Source of the DNA: Cupriavidus basilensis OR16
GTDB taxonomy: Bacteria > Pseudomonadota > Gammaproteobacteria > Burkholderiales > Burkholderiaceae
NCBI RefSeq assembly: GCF_000243095.1
Contig: NZ_AHJE01000098.1
Span: 26,679 to 90,678 of the forward strand
Length of the DNA: 64,000 bases
Reading direction: 5' to 3'
The position numbers and the translations under genes are program-made. The notes under the pieces are model-generated. The model saw nothing but the letters and a program-made list of their open reading frames with translations. It had not been told where the DNA came from and made no database searches. This document shows positions 18,616 to 26,754 of the stretch, piece after piece (position 1 is the first letter of the stretch; the number at the start of each line of letters is the position of its first letter).

Positions 18616-20091
18616 ATGGAAACGACCGACACGTCGCGGATCGACAACGAATACAAGACCTTGTTCCAGCTGGCGCCGGTCTCGCTGTGGCTGGAAGACT
18701 TCAGCGCCGTGCGCGAACACTTCCAGGTCCTGCGCGCGCAGGGCGTGACCGACCTGCGCAGCCACCTGCGCGCCAACCCGGAAGAAGTCGCGCATTGCTC
18801 GGCACGGATCCGCGTGCTGGACGTGAACCAGCGCACGCTGGACCTCTTCCGCGCCGCCGACCTCACCGACCTCGTCAATAACCTGGACACCGTCTTTCGC
18901 GACGATATGTTCGACCAGCACGTCGAGGAGCTCGCCCAGCTGTGGGACGGCGGATCGCGCTTTTCAAGCCAGACCGTCAACTACACGCTGGAAGGCAAGC
19001 GGCTGGACATCCGCCTGGATGCCACCGTCATGCCCGGGCATGAGGCGACCTGGGAACGCGTGCTGCTGTCGATCGAGGACATCACCGCGCGCGTGGCCAC
19101 CGAGCGCGAGCTGCGCCGCAGCGAGCAATACGCGCTGGGCCTGTTCGAGCATTCGCCGGTCTCGCTGTGGGTCGAGGACTTCAGCGCGGTCAAGGTGCTG
19201 CTCGATGAAGTCCGCGGCGCGGGCATCTCGGATTTCCGCACCTTCCTCAACGTGCACCCGGATTTCATTTCGCGCTGCATGCAGGAAATCCGCGTGCTCG
19301 ACGTCAACCAGCAAACCCTGCTGATGTTCAGCGCGTCGACCAAGGCGGAGTTGCTCTCGCGCCTGGGCGACGTGTTCCGCGACAATATGCGCATCCAGTT
19401 CGCCGAGCAGTTGATCGACCTCTGGAACGAGAAGCTCTGGCAGCAGCGCGAAGTCATCAATTACGCGCTGGATGGCCGGGCCGTGGACGTGTTCATGCAG
19501 TGGTCGGTGTTTCCGGGCCGCGAGGCGGAATGGGACCAGGTGCTGGTGTCGCTGACCGACATCACCGCGCGCAAGAAGGCCGAGGCCTATGTCGAATTCC
19601 TCGGCAAGCACGACGTGCTGACCAAGCTCTACAACCGCGCCTACTACGAAGACGAGCTCGCGCGGCTGGGCCGCAAGGGCCCGTGGCCGGTCAGCGTGAT
19701 CGCGGTCGACCTGAACGGCCTGAAGCAGGTCAACGACCAGCTCGGCCACGGCGACGGCGACGCCCTGCTGCGCCGCACCGGCGAGGCGCTGAAGAAGGCC
19801 GTGGGCGACCAGGTCTGCGTGGCGCGGGTCGGGGGCGACGAGTTCATGGTGCTGCTGCCGGCGCGCGACGAGCGCAGCGTGGCCACGGTGGTCGAGCAGA
19901 TCCACCAGGTGGTAGAGCTCAACAACCAGTTCTATCCAGGCACCGCGCTCAGCCTGTCGATCGGAACGGCAAGCTGCAGTGCCGGCGATCGCCTCAGCGA
20001 CGCCGTCAAGCTGGCCGACGCCCGCATGTACCAGGCCAAGCGCGCCCACTACGAGGCGCTCGACGACGAGCGCGAACGGCGGCGCCGATAG
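18616..20091 (+). CDS. Diguanylate cyclase with tandem PAS-like domains
   Basis: The 491-aa cytoplasmic protein is predicted to make cyclic-di-GMP. Two PAS-like repeats cover residues about 10-155 and 170-320; they share LAPVSLWLEDFSAV / HSPVSLWVEDFSAV and RVLDVNQRTL / RVLDVNQQTL and clearly arose by internal duplication. A GGDEF domain follows (DVLTKLYNRAYYEDEL, then the active-site GGDEF near residue 410, and SLSIGTASC). No RxxD inhibitory site lies at the usual place before GGDEF. ATG 18616 is used; a TTG precedes it in frame. The transcript ends at a strong hairpin at 20111-20135. Confidence 0.92.
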   Translation: METTDTSRIDNEYKTLFQLAPVSLWLEDFSAVREHFQVLRAQGVTDLRSHLRANPEEVAHCSARIRVLDVNQRTLDLFRAADLTDLVNNLDTVFRDDMFDQHVEELAQLWDGGSRFSSQTVNYTLEGKRLDIRLDATVMPGHEATWERVLLSIEDITARVATERELRRSEQYALGLFEHSPVSLWVEDFSAVKVLLDEVRGAGISDFRTFLNVHPDFISRCMQEIRVLDVNQQTLLMFSASTKAELLSRLGDVFRDNMRIQFAEQLIDLWNEKLWQQREVINYALDGRAVDVFMQWSVFPGREAEWDQVLVSLTDITARKKAEAYVEFLGKHDVLTKLYNRAYYEDELARLGRKGPWPVSVIAVDLNGLKQVNDQLGHGDGDALLRRTGEALKKAVGDQVCVARVGGDEFMVLLPARDERSVATVVEQIHQVVELNNQFYPGTALSLSIGTASCSAGDRLSDAVKLADARMYQAKRAHYEALDDERERRRR

Positions 20092-20110
20092 CCAGTCGCC
20101 GCAGTGAAAA

Positions 20111-20135
20111 AAAGGGCCGGATCATCCGGCCCTTT
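20111..20135. terminator. Bidirectional terminator between GGDEF gene and lpxO
   Basis: Perfect 11-bp stem (AAAGGGCCGGA), 3-nt loop, with A7 on the left and TTTCTTCTT on the right. It can serve both convergent genes. A near-identical stem is at 50646-50672. Confidence 0.9.
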
Positions 20136-20180
20136 CTTCTTGCGCGCGTGGCAGCGTAAAAGCGTGATGGCGCTAGCGCG

Positions 20181-20908
20181 TTACAGGTACACGATCAGTG
20201 CCACGCCGGCGGCGATCAGGCCGAACTTGACCACGTAGTACGCCGGCCGGCTCCAGGCCTTGAAACGCCGGCGATACTGGCCGCCGATCCAGACAATGCG
20301 GAACAGGCGGTTGATCATGCCGGTCTGGTCGGACTCTTCGTTGGGCGAGCTCGCCGCGGTCATGACCTTGCGGCCCAGCCAGCGGTTGATCTTGCCAGCC
20401 CAGCCGAAGCGCATCGGACGCTCGATGTCGCAGAACAGGATCAGCCGGTTGCTGTCGCTCTTGTTCTCCGCCCAGTGCAGGTAGGTCTCGTCGAACACCA
20501 CGCCCTCGCCATCGCGCCAGCTATGGCGCTCGCCGTCAACCTCGATAAAGCAGCGGTCGTCGTTGGGCGTGGCCAGACCCAGGTGGTAACGCAGCGAGCC
20601 CGCGAACGGATCGCGGTGCGGGTTCAGCTTGCCGCCGGGCGGCAGTTCGGCGAACATCGCCGCCTTCACGCTCGGCAGCCCGCGGAGCAGCTCCACCGTG
20701 CGCGGGCACAGGACCTCGGCCGAGGGATGGCGGGCTTCGTCTAGGGCGTGCGCGGCACGCCGGAAAATACGTACATGAAGCAGTTGACCGGGGCCACCAG
20801 GGCCGAATGGTCGAGCAACTGACGCCAGATGCGCAGCCTCACCTTGCCGCGGAAATGCACGTACAGGATTGCTCCCAGGTACGCCGCGACGATTATCCAC
20901 TTGATCAC
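20181..20908 (-). CDS. lpxO: Lipid A hydroxylase LpxO-like (Asp/Asn beta-hydroxylase family), frameshifted
   Basis: The Fe(II)/2-oxoglutarate hydroxylase family member LpxO adds a 2-hydroxyl to lipid A acyl chains at the inner membrane. I read the start as GTG 20908 (AGGGAGG upstream), giving an N-terminal membrane helix IKWIIVAAYLGAILYV. The frame breaks at the G run 20744-20746: PRTP should run into LDEARHPSAEVLC; one missing base restores about 242 aa. The iron ligand motif PHRDPF, GSLRYHLGL and the HWAENKSDSNRLILFCDIERP segment are intact, followed by a C-terminal membrane helix. It is slightly short for the family. Confidence 0.85.
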
Positions 20909-21111
20909 CCGAAATCCTCCCTATCAGCAGTACCGCGCGCGGTTGCATACGCGGGCAACGCGACGGTGTCGGGGGCGAAAACCCGTAGTGTATCGAAATG
21001 GGAGGCGGCCTGCTGGATGAGAATGATGCTCCACACGCCAATCCGTCGCATCGGATCGGCGGTGAAAGTGGCCTGAGCCGCCGAAGGGGGCGGGGCAGCG
21101 GCGGGTCCGGC

Positions 21112-21423
21112 TCAGGGCGCGCCGCGGGACTGACGGGCGATGCGCTCGATCAGCGCGTTGGCGTCATCCGGCAAACCCTGCAGCGTGAGCAGGCGCGCGT
21201 TGAGCACCATGTTCTCCAGCACCAGCTTCGCCGTGGAGGCCCACATGGTCGCCAGCAACGCGTCCACCGGCATGCCGGCCGTCTCCATCGCGCTCGAGCG
21301 CTGCGCCACCAGGCGGCACACCAAAGCGCGCAGCGTGGCGTCGTCGAAGGGCAGGTCGGCATAGTCGATCGGATCCTCCTTCTCGACTTCCACCATCAGT
21401 TGCAGCAGCATGTCTTCGGTCAT
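21112..21423 (-). CDS. Hypothetical 103-aa protein
   Basis: ATG 21423 has TGGGAG upstream; the ORF could begin at TTG 21429. The product is acidic at the N-terminus (MVEVEKEDPIDYADLPFDD) and then helical (LVCRLVAQRSSAMETAG, ALLATMWASTAKLVLENMV). No motif is recognised. It lies 200 bp upstream of lpxO on the same strand and may not be cotranscribed. Confidence 0.65.
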   Translation of the reverse strand: MTEDMLLQLMVEVEKEDPIDYADLPFDDATLRALVCRLVAQRSSAMETAGMPVDALLATMWASTAKLVLENMVLNARLLTLQGLPDDANALIERIARQSRGAP

Positions 21424-21672
21424 CGGCAAGCTCCCAGGGAGGCTTCACAGGTCGGATGTTCCTGTCAATGACGCTAATCCTCGGCCCTTGCGTTGTCAAT
21501 GCGGTGGCCGATCGGCACTAGCGCATTGACGCAATGGCAACAAGCACCGTGGCCCCCGTGTTTGGGACATCCGATGACTCAGGGTAAGCGATAGACAGGT
21601 CCCATCAATCGGCACTGAACAAAGCGTGTAAGCTCCGGTCTGATCCTTACTACCAACCAAACACCAGAGTTC

Positions 21673-21975
21673 ATGACCGAGCGTTTGTTGTCAGCCATGC
21701 GTCAATACGCATGGTTCGGTGGTGTCAAGCACCACGTGGTCCAAGGTGTCGAAGCACTGGCCACCTTGCTCAAATCTCCCGCAGTCGCAGCCCGCGCAGT
21801 GGCTGCCATCGTTGCAGAAACCGAACAGGGCGTGCAGGTGTGGGTGTCCTACTTCGGCAAGCCGATGGATCCGCATACGCAATACGTGTTCTGGCCGATG
21901 CAGCGGGTGCTCAAGCCTGCGCGACGACGCGTGGCCATGGTCCCGTTACCGCCGCAGCGCCGGGATCGCCGTTAG
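21673..21975 (+). CDS. Hypothetical 100-aa protein
   Basis: This small protein runs from ATG 21673 with no strong ribosome site. Residues 9-30 (MRQYAWFGGVKHHVVQGVEAL) and the central helix AVAARAVAAIVAETEQGV look ordered; the C-terminus is basic (PARRRVAMVPLPPQRRDRR). No family is recognised. An inverted repeat (TCGCGAAT/ATTCGCGA at 22002-22035) follows the stop. Confidence 0.5.
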   Translation: MTERLLSAMRQYAWFGGVKHHVVQGVEALATLLKSPAVAARAVAAIVAETEQGVQVWVSYFGKPMDPHTQYVFWPMQRVLKPARRRVAMVPLPPQRRDRR

Positions 21976-22113
21976 CCTCGGCGGCCCTGTTGCATAGGGA
22001 ATCGCGAATGGCTGGCCGATGCCGGCGATTCGCGAGTATCAAGCTCAAGCTTCAGCATCTACCTTCCCGCCTCACCCCCCTCCCCCCGCTCTCATCATTC
22101 CCCACGGCGCCGC

Positions 22114-22797
22114 TCAGGCGTCGGCCCAGCGCCGCAGCAGATTGTGATAAACGCCGGTGAGCCCCACCACGGCGGCGTCCTTATGCCCCAGGGCCTGGGC
22201 GACGCGCTGGATCTGCGTATCGAGCTCGAACAGCGCCGAGCGCTGGCCTTCGTCGCGCACCATGCTTTGAATCCAGAAGAATGACGACACCCGCGCGCCG
22301 CGCGTGACCGGGCTGACGTGGTGCAGGCTGGTGGCCGGGTACAGCACCATGTGCCCCGCTGGCAGCTTCACGCGTTGCTGCCCGTAGGTATCCTCCACCA
22401 CCAGTTCGCCGCCGTCGTAGTCTTCCGGTTCCGTCAGGAACAACGTTGCCGAGAGGTCGCTGCGCACGCGGAAGTTGGTGCCGCGCAAATGGCGGATCGC
22501 GTTGTCGATATGGTTGTCGAACGCGTGCCCGCCCTCGTAGCGGTTGAACAAGGGCGGATAGACCTTGAGCGGCAGCGCGGCAGAAATAAACAGCGGATTG
22601 GCCCCCAGCGCATCCTGGATCAGCTCGCCTGCCTGGCGCGCTACCGGCGAGCCTTCAGGCAGTTGCAGGTTGCGCTTGGCCAGTGCCGACTGATGCCCGG
22701 AAGTGGCGTTGCCGTCGGTCCATTCTGCCGCGTCCATCCAGGCGCGGCATTGGGCAACCTGCGCCTTTGTCAGCACATCGGGGATCTGCAGCATCAT
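22114..22797 (-). CDS. piuC: PKHD-type Fe(II) dioxygenase PiuC
   Basis: The 227-aa protein is a 2-oxoglutarate/Fe(II)-dependent hydroxylase of the PiuC/YbiX family, often linked to siderophore or iron uptake. The family text RYEGGHAFDNHIDNAIR holds the HxD iron ligands (H and D near residues 95-100), GGELVVEDTYG the central strand, and ATSLHHVSPVTRGAR the distal His and the 2-oxoglutarate Arg. ATG 22797 or the adjacent ATG 22794 can start it. A Fur box lies 90 bp upstream. No TonB receptor gene is adjacent, unlike many piuC loci. The length is usual. Confidence 0.92.
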   Translation of the reverse strand: MMLQIPDVLTKAQVAQCRAWMDAAEWTDGNATSGHQSALAKRNLQLPEGSPVARQAGELIQDALGANPLFISAALPLKVYPPLFNRYEGGHAFDNHIDNAIRHLRGTNFRVRSDLSATLFLTEPEDYDGGELVVEDTYGQQRVKLPAGHMVLYPATSLHHVSPVTRGARVSSFFWIQSMVRDEGQRSALFELDTQIQRVAQALGHKDAAVVGLTGVYHNLLRRWADA

Positions 22798-22886
22798 GAT
22801 TTCGATTACCTCGGCAAGACAGTTGGCCCGGGGGGCCTTGCCGTGCCCCAGGCGAGCGCCGATTGTAAGAGAAAGCCCTTAAACAT

Positions 22887-22905
22887 ACAAATGGGAATCA
22901 TTATC
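22887..22905 (-). promoter_or_regulatory. Fur box upstream of piuC
   Basis: The 19-mer matches the GATAATGATAATCATTATC consensus at 14 of 19 positions, with the right half (AATCATTATC) perfect. Iron-dependent repression of piuC is inferred. Confidence 0.7.
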
Positions 22906-23047
22906 AGTATCCGCGCACATTAATCTGACGCAAGTCGCACGCGCGAGAGCCGCCCTTTACTGCCATGTAGGCCTTGTGCCGACATGCGCCGGGCATGCGG
23001 CCTACTACAATGGATTGCACCCAGCCCACATTGCCAAGGAGACGGAA

Positions 23048-23335
23048 ATGCCCGAACCGGTACACGACGAAGCGTTGGTCAACCTCTACCTTGAGCAGAT
23101 TTCCGCCCTGTCGATCAGCGCCTTCGATGGCGCGGACGTCAACGAGGAACTCGGACAGGTAGTGCGCGAGGCCGTCGATCAGTGCGGCGCAAGCAAGACC
23201 GCTCCGGAGGGTAATAACCTGAGCGTGCTGATCGAGCGCTTGACGGCCCGGTCCGAGGCAGCGGCGCGCGAAGGCCAGCCGCAGGTGCAGGACACGTTCT
23301 CGCGCGCGGCAGATCTGGCCCGGGCGCCCGTCTGA
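23048..23335 (+). CDS. Hypothetical 95-aa protein
   Basis: ATG 23048 follows AAGGAGACGGAA. The product is acidic and helical (NLYLEQISALSISAFDG, NVEELGQVVREAVDQ-like stretches) with no signal peptide. No family is recognised. It is transcribed toward the Tyr-rich lipoprotein gene, 123 bp downstream. Confidence 0.6.
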   Translation: MPEPVHDEALVNLYLEQISALSISAFDGADVNEELGQVVREAVDQCGASKTAPEGNNLSVLIERLTARSEAAAREGQPQVQDTFSRAADLARAPV

Positions 23336-23458
23336 ATCCCTGGCCGGCGCGGTGCGTGTGCGCGCCCGCGCGGCAGTGAACCTCTTTGCGGATCACAATC
23401 TCTAATTGCTATCGCCCGGCGCCCGCCGGGCGCGATCCGTTGCCGAACCAGAAGCTCC

Positions 23459-23917
23459 ATGCACCGCGCCTTGCTCCGCTTGTTGTTCACCGTGTCAGTG
23501 CTATGCGTCGGCGCGTGCGCGGGCTTCCCTTCCTACGGCCCCTACGACCCCTACGACAATTACAACAGCTACAACCCCTACGATCCGTACGGGTTCTACG
23601 ATGGCAGCGCAGTTTATCCCCCGGGTACTTACGGCTACGGGTATGGCTACGACTACCCCCTGCCCTACTATGGCGGGTTCTACGGCCCCGCCTTCATCTA
23701 CGGTTACGGTGGCGGCGGTCGTTACGGCGGCTATCGCACCTTTGGCTACTATCGCGGGCCCGGCTACCACGCGGGCTGGCCGCGATACTACGGCGGCTAT
23801 CACTACCATTCCGGCATGGCGCACGGCTACTACCATGGCGGCAGCTGGGGCGGCACGGGATCGCGAGGTGGGCGCAGCGGGGGTGGACGCGGTGGAGGCG
23901 GCCGCGGACGGCACTGA
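23459..23917 (+). CDS. Tyr/Gly-rich lipoprotein
   Basis: The 152-aa protein has a short basic leader, a hydrophobic core and a lipobox (VGAC, Cys near residue 20), so it is probably an envelope lipoprotein. The mature part is low-complexity: YDPYDNYNSYNPYDPYG-type repeats (about 25-50), GYGYGYDYP and other Tyr/Gly stretches (to about 125), then an RGG-rich basic tail (GRSGGGRGGGGRGRH). No fold or catalytic motif is seen. It may be adhesive or a periplasmic scaffold; this is inference from composition. It stands alone. Confidence 0.75.
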   Translation: MHRALLRLLFTVSVLCVGACAGFPSYGPYDPYDNYNSYNPYDPYGFYDGSAVYPPGTYGYGYGYDYPLPYYGGFYGPAFIYGYGGGGRYGGYRTFGYYRGPGYHAGWPRYYGGYHYHSGMAHGYYHGGSWGGTGSRGGRSGGGRGGGGRGRH

Positions 23918-24046
23918 TCGGCGCAAGTCAACGGCGCACGCAATGCGCGCTGGCCCGGCGCAACGCTCGGGTTTCGTATCTTTTGGAATTTGCAGAACTT
24001 GGCCAGAACGGCCGGAGACTTGGTTCGGAAGACCAGAAAAGGTCTT

Positions 24047-24122
24047 TGGTTGCGGGGGCAGGACTTGAACCTGCGACCTTCGGGTTATGAGCCCGACGAG
24101 CTGCCAACTGCTCCACCCCGCG
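24047..24122 (-). tRNA. tRNA-fMet (CAU), initiator
   Basis: 76 nt on the minus strand with encoded CCA. The anticodon loop reads CTCATAA (anticodon CAT). The 5' base C1 faces A72, the mismatch that marks initiator tRNA, and the anticodon stem has the GGG/CCC pairs of initiators. Confidence 0.95.
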
Positions 24123-24370
24123 TCCGAGAGGCCGGATTATGGTGGATCCGGCCTCGCAATGCAATGGCTTTGTGACGCCATCGTGAAAAACCCGCCATTC
24201 CGTGTGCGCATGATCTCGATGACGATTGCCCATTTCCCACTGGGCAGGGACTGAACCTCATAGCGGATCTTCTAGCCGTTGAACGCCAACATGCGGTACC
24301 TCCTTGCTCTTGGCGTGTACGTACTATTGTGCACTTCCGCCTTTTCCGCGCGGCAGAGGCGGCACGCCCG

Positions 24371-24652
24371 CTAGTCCGTCACCGGCCCCACAAGCTTGTC
24401 CACAAGCCGATAGGCGGCGGCGAAGGCCGCGACTTCGGCCGCGTGCCGGGTAGCAAACTGCGCCCCGTCGCCCGACAAGCGCTCGACGTCGCCCGCATCG
24501 GACGGATCCGCCCCCTCCTGGCAGACGCGCACCTCGTAGCCCCACTGGGCAACCTTGCCCAACGCCGAGATGCCGGCGTCGCCCGGCTTCGATACCAGGA
24601 CATAGACGTCCATGCCCCGGTACGCCTCTACCCGCCAGTCCGCGCTGCTCAT
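24371..24652 (-). CDS. Hypothetical 93-aa protein
   Basis: ATG 24652 is preceded by AAGGGGGG; the longer in-frame starts are unsupported. The product begins WRVEAYRGMDVYVLVSK and ends with a helical AAEVAAFAAAYRLVDKLVG. It looks like a small two-layer fold but matches nothing I recognise. The DUF1266-type gene lies 109 bp upstream on the same strand and may be cotranscribed. Confidence 0.6.
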   Translation of the reverse strand: MSSADWRVEAYRGMDVYVLVSKPGDAGISALGKVAQWGYEVRVCQEGADPSDAGDVERLSGDGAQFATRHAAEVAAFAAAYRLVDKLVGPVTD

Positions 24653-24761
24653 TGAGTACCCCCCTTGGTTCTTGCCGCGTGCATGACGCATCGAGCCCGT
24701 AGCCCTGGGCTCTCTCAACCAGCCTAGGCCGCCGGCCTCGGCCCCGCAAGACGGCACGCGC

Positions 24762-25616
24762 CTACACGCCGTGGGGCGCATGGCGATAGCGCGCGTCGCG
24801 CATGGGACTATCCGAATCATCGAGGCAATGCCGGACAAAGGTTAACTGCCGCTGGAGCCCGGCGCCCGGCCCGGCCCACATGGCCCGGCCCAGCAGGTAG
24901 CTCACCGCAACCTCGTGCCAGGATGTCATTTGGGTGAAGACCTGCGACGCCGCCCGCTCGATCACGGCCCAGGCCTGCGCTTCGGTTTGCATGCCGCAGT
25001 CGTAGGCGGCCCGCGCAACATGAATCGCCCGGCTCATGTCCCAGGCCAGCACGCCACGCGCAAGATCGACCCGCGAGCCTAGCAGGCAGCTCGCGCGCAG
25101 ATCCGGCATGGCGCGCTCGAGATTGTCGATACAGTGGGCGAGCCGCACCGGATCAAAGCGGTCGTCGAGCAGCACGATTTCCCGCTCGCGCGCTGCGCGC
25201 GGCACGGAGAACAGGATCCGGCAAACCTGCGGATACAACGCGCGATGCCCCTCCTCCAGCAACCACGCCAGCGTGCCTCGCGCCTCACCGGCCGTATGGA
25301 TATGCCAGTCGCTTGCCAGCACGTCCACCTGCTTTTGCGGATCGGCGCCGGTGGCGAGGGTGCGCACGTTGAAGTTCAACCGCGCCTCATGCAACAGGCC
25401 CACCAGCAAAGCGCACGTGCGCTCGCCAGCGGGCAGCACTGGCCCGCCTCCGCGCGCCGGGCCGCAAGCACAGCCCCGCGAGCGCGGCCTTTGCTCCGCC
25501 GCCAACGGCAAATTGGTTCGCGGTACGCCCGGCGTGCGGCGGCGGCGCGCGGCATTGGTGGCATTGACGGCTATGGCCAGCAGCACGGCACAGGCAAACC
25601 ATGGCAAGGGTCGCAT
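24762..25616 (-). CDS. DUF1266-like secreted protein
   Basis: ATG 25616 has TGGGGAG upstream. The N-terminus (RPLPWFACAVLLAIAVNATNA) is a signal peptide or single membrane anchor. After a basic, low-complexity linker (residues about 25-65) comes a globular domain with DMSRAIHVARAAYDCGMQTEAQAW near residue 195, resembling DUF1266 (a helix with conserved D, R and W). The function is unknown. Length 284 aa. Upstream in-frame sequence overlaps tRNA-Arg and is not coding. Confidence 0.6.
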   Translation of the reverse strand: MRPLPWFACAVLLAIAVNATNAARRRRTPGVPRTNLPLAAEQRPRSRGCACGPARGGGPVLPAGERTCALLVGLLHEARLNFNVRTLATGADPQKQVDVLASDWHIHTAGEARGTLAWLLEEGHRALYPQVCRILFSVPRAAREREIVLLDDRFDPVRLAHCIDNLERAMPDLRASCLLGSRVDLARGVLAWDMSRAIHVARAAYDCGMQTEAQAWAVIERAASQVFTQMTSWHEVAVSYLLGRAMWAGPGAGLQRQLTFVRHCLDDSDSPMRDARYRHAPHGV

Positions 25617-25851
25617 CGCAAGACTCCCCAAAGGAAAGCGCGATCGCTCGGCCTCGCGGGCCAGGAAGCAGCAGCACGGGAGCGATCCGCTTATGAACGC
25701 GAATGAGATACGCACCGGGCCAAGATTAGCGACGTGACGATCGGCGCGCGATGAGACGAATCTCAATCGCGGCCATTGCCGTAGACGCGCGCGGAACGCC
25801 GTAGAATGGACAGGGCGGACCGGGAAGCGGGATTGACGAAGCAGAAATGAA

Positions 25852-25881
25852 AAAAGAGCTTCCATTTCTGGAAGCTCTTTT
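25852..25881 (-). terminator. Terminator of tRNA-Arg
   Basis: A perfect 13-bp stem with a 4-nt loop, followed on the minus strand by a T6 run, lies directly downstream of the tRNA 3' end. Confidence 0.92.
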
Positions 25882-25890
25882 CGCAATGAG

Positions 25891-25967
25891 TGGTGCGGCT
25901 GGCAGGATTCGAACCCACGACCCCTTGGTTCGTAGCCAAGTACTCTATCCAACTGAGCTACAGCCGC
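25891..25967 (-). tRNA. tRNA-Arg (ACG)
   Basis: 77 nt including CCA. The acceptor stem pairs GCGGCTG with CAGCCGC, the anticodon loop is CTACGAA (anticodon ACG), and the T arm has GGTTCGAATCC. A strong terminator follows. Confidence 0.96.
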
Positions 25968-26058
25968 ACTCGAGAAAGAAATTATAACGTACTTTTGGCG
26001 CTTGAGAACCCCCCTACCCCACTTTTTTTGCTTTTCCCTCCGGCAAGCCACCGCTTCC

Positions 26059-26064
26059 TATAAT
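26059..26064 (+). promoter_or_regulatory. -10 element TATAAT of greB
   Basis: TATAAT lies 27 bp upstream of the greB ATG. The -35 region is T-rich but has no clear consensus. Confidence 0.5.
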
Positions 26065-26090
26065 GACAGCCCCGCAGATGTGATCGGATC

Positions 26091-26660
26091 ATGAACAAGG
26101 CATTTGTCAAAGAATCATCCAGCGACGAGGACGACGACCTTCCCGAAGGCGCCGCCCCGCTGCCTCCCGGCACCAAGAACTACATCTCGGCGCAAGGCTA
26201 CCAGCGCTTGCGCGACGAACTGATGCACCTGATCGACACGGCGCGCCCGGAAGTGGTCCAGATCGTTTCGTGGGCCGCGTCCAATGGCGACCGCTCCGAG
26301 AACGGCGACTATCACTACGGCAAGAAGCGCCTGCGCGAAATCGACCGCCGCATCCGCTTCCTGACCAAGCGCCTGGAGAAAGCCGAGGTAGTGGACCCTT
26401 CCCTGCAGGGCGACAACGACCAGATTTTTTTCGGCGCCACCGTCACCTACGCCGACCAGGCGGGCGAGGAGACCACCGTGACGATCGTCGGCACCGACGA
26501 GGTCGACCTGGACAGCAACCACGTGAGCTGGATCTCGCCGATCGCGCGCGCGCTGCTCAAGGCGCGCGAGGGCGATACGGTGCCGCTGCGTACGCCGGCC
26601 GGGGTGGAGCAGATCGATATCCTGAAAGTCTGCTATCCCGAGAAGCAGGTGGAGCAGTAG
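26091..26660 (+). CDS. greB: Transcription elongation factor GreB
   Basis: GreB rescues backtracked RNA polymerase by stimulating cleavage of the nascent RNA in the secondary channel. The 189-aa protein has an acidic N-terminal extension (KESSSDEDDDLPEG), then the coiled-coil domain with GYQRLRDELMHL and AASNGDRSENGDYHYGKKRLREIDRRIRFL; the acidic pair DRSEN at the coiled-coil tip region is present. The FKBP-like C-terminal domain holds TVTIVGTDEVD and WISPIARALL. A 22-bp tandem duplication straddles its stop. It converges on spoT across a strong hairpin. Confidence 0.96.
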   Translation: MNKAFVKESSSDEDDDLPEGAAPLPPGTKNYISAQGYQRLRDELMHLIDTARPEVVQIVSWAASNGDRSENGDYHYGKKRLREIDRRIRFLTKRLEKAEVVDPSLQGDNDQIFFGATVTYADQAGEETTVTIVGTDEVDLDSNHVSWISPIARALLKAREGDTVPLRTPAGVEQIDILKVCYPEKQVEQ

Positions 26661-26682
26661 CGAGAAGCAGGTGGAGCAGTAG
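26639..26682. repeat. 22-bp tandem duplication across the greB stop
   Basis: Two exact adjacent copies, 26639-26660 and 26661-26682, beginning CGAGAAGCAGG and ending in TAG. The second copy lies after the stop, so the protein is unaffected. Confidence 0.95.
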
Positions 26683-26698
26683 CCGCCGCGCAACCGGA

Positions 26699-26735
26699 AA
26701 AGCACAGAGCCCGGCTTGGCCGGGCTCTGTGCTTT
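26699..26735. terminator. Strong hairpin between greB and spoT
   Basis: Perfect 17-bp stem with a 3-nt loop, A-rich on the left and TTT on the right. It can end transcripts from both sides. Confidence 0.9.
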
Positions 26736-26754
26736 GCGGGGCGCAACGACAGCG

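Noticed and set aside
22002..22035. Terminator after the 100-aa hypothetical gene
   Set aside because: The arms are only 8 bp with an 18-nt loop and no T tract, so it is noted but not called.
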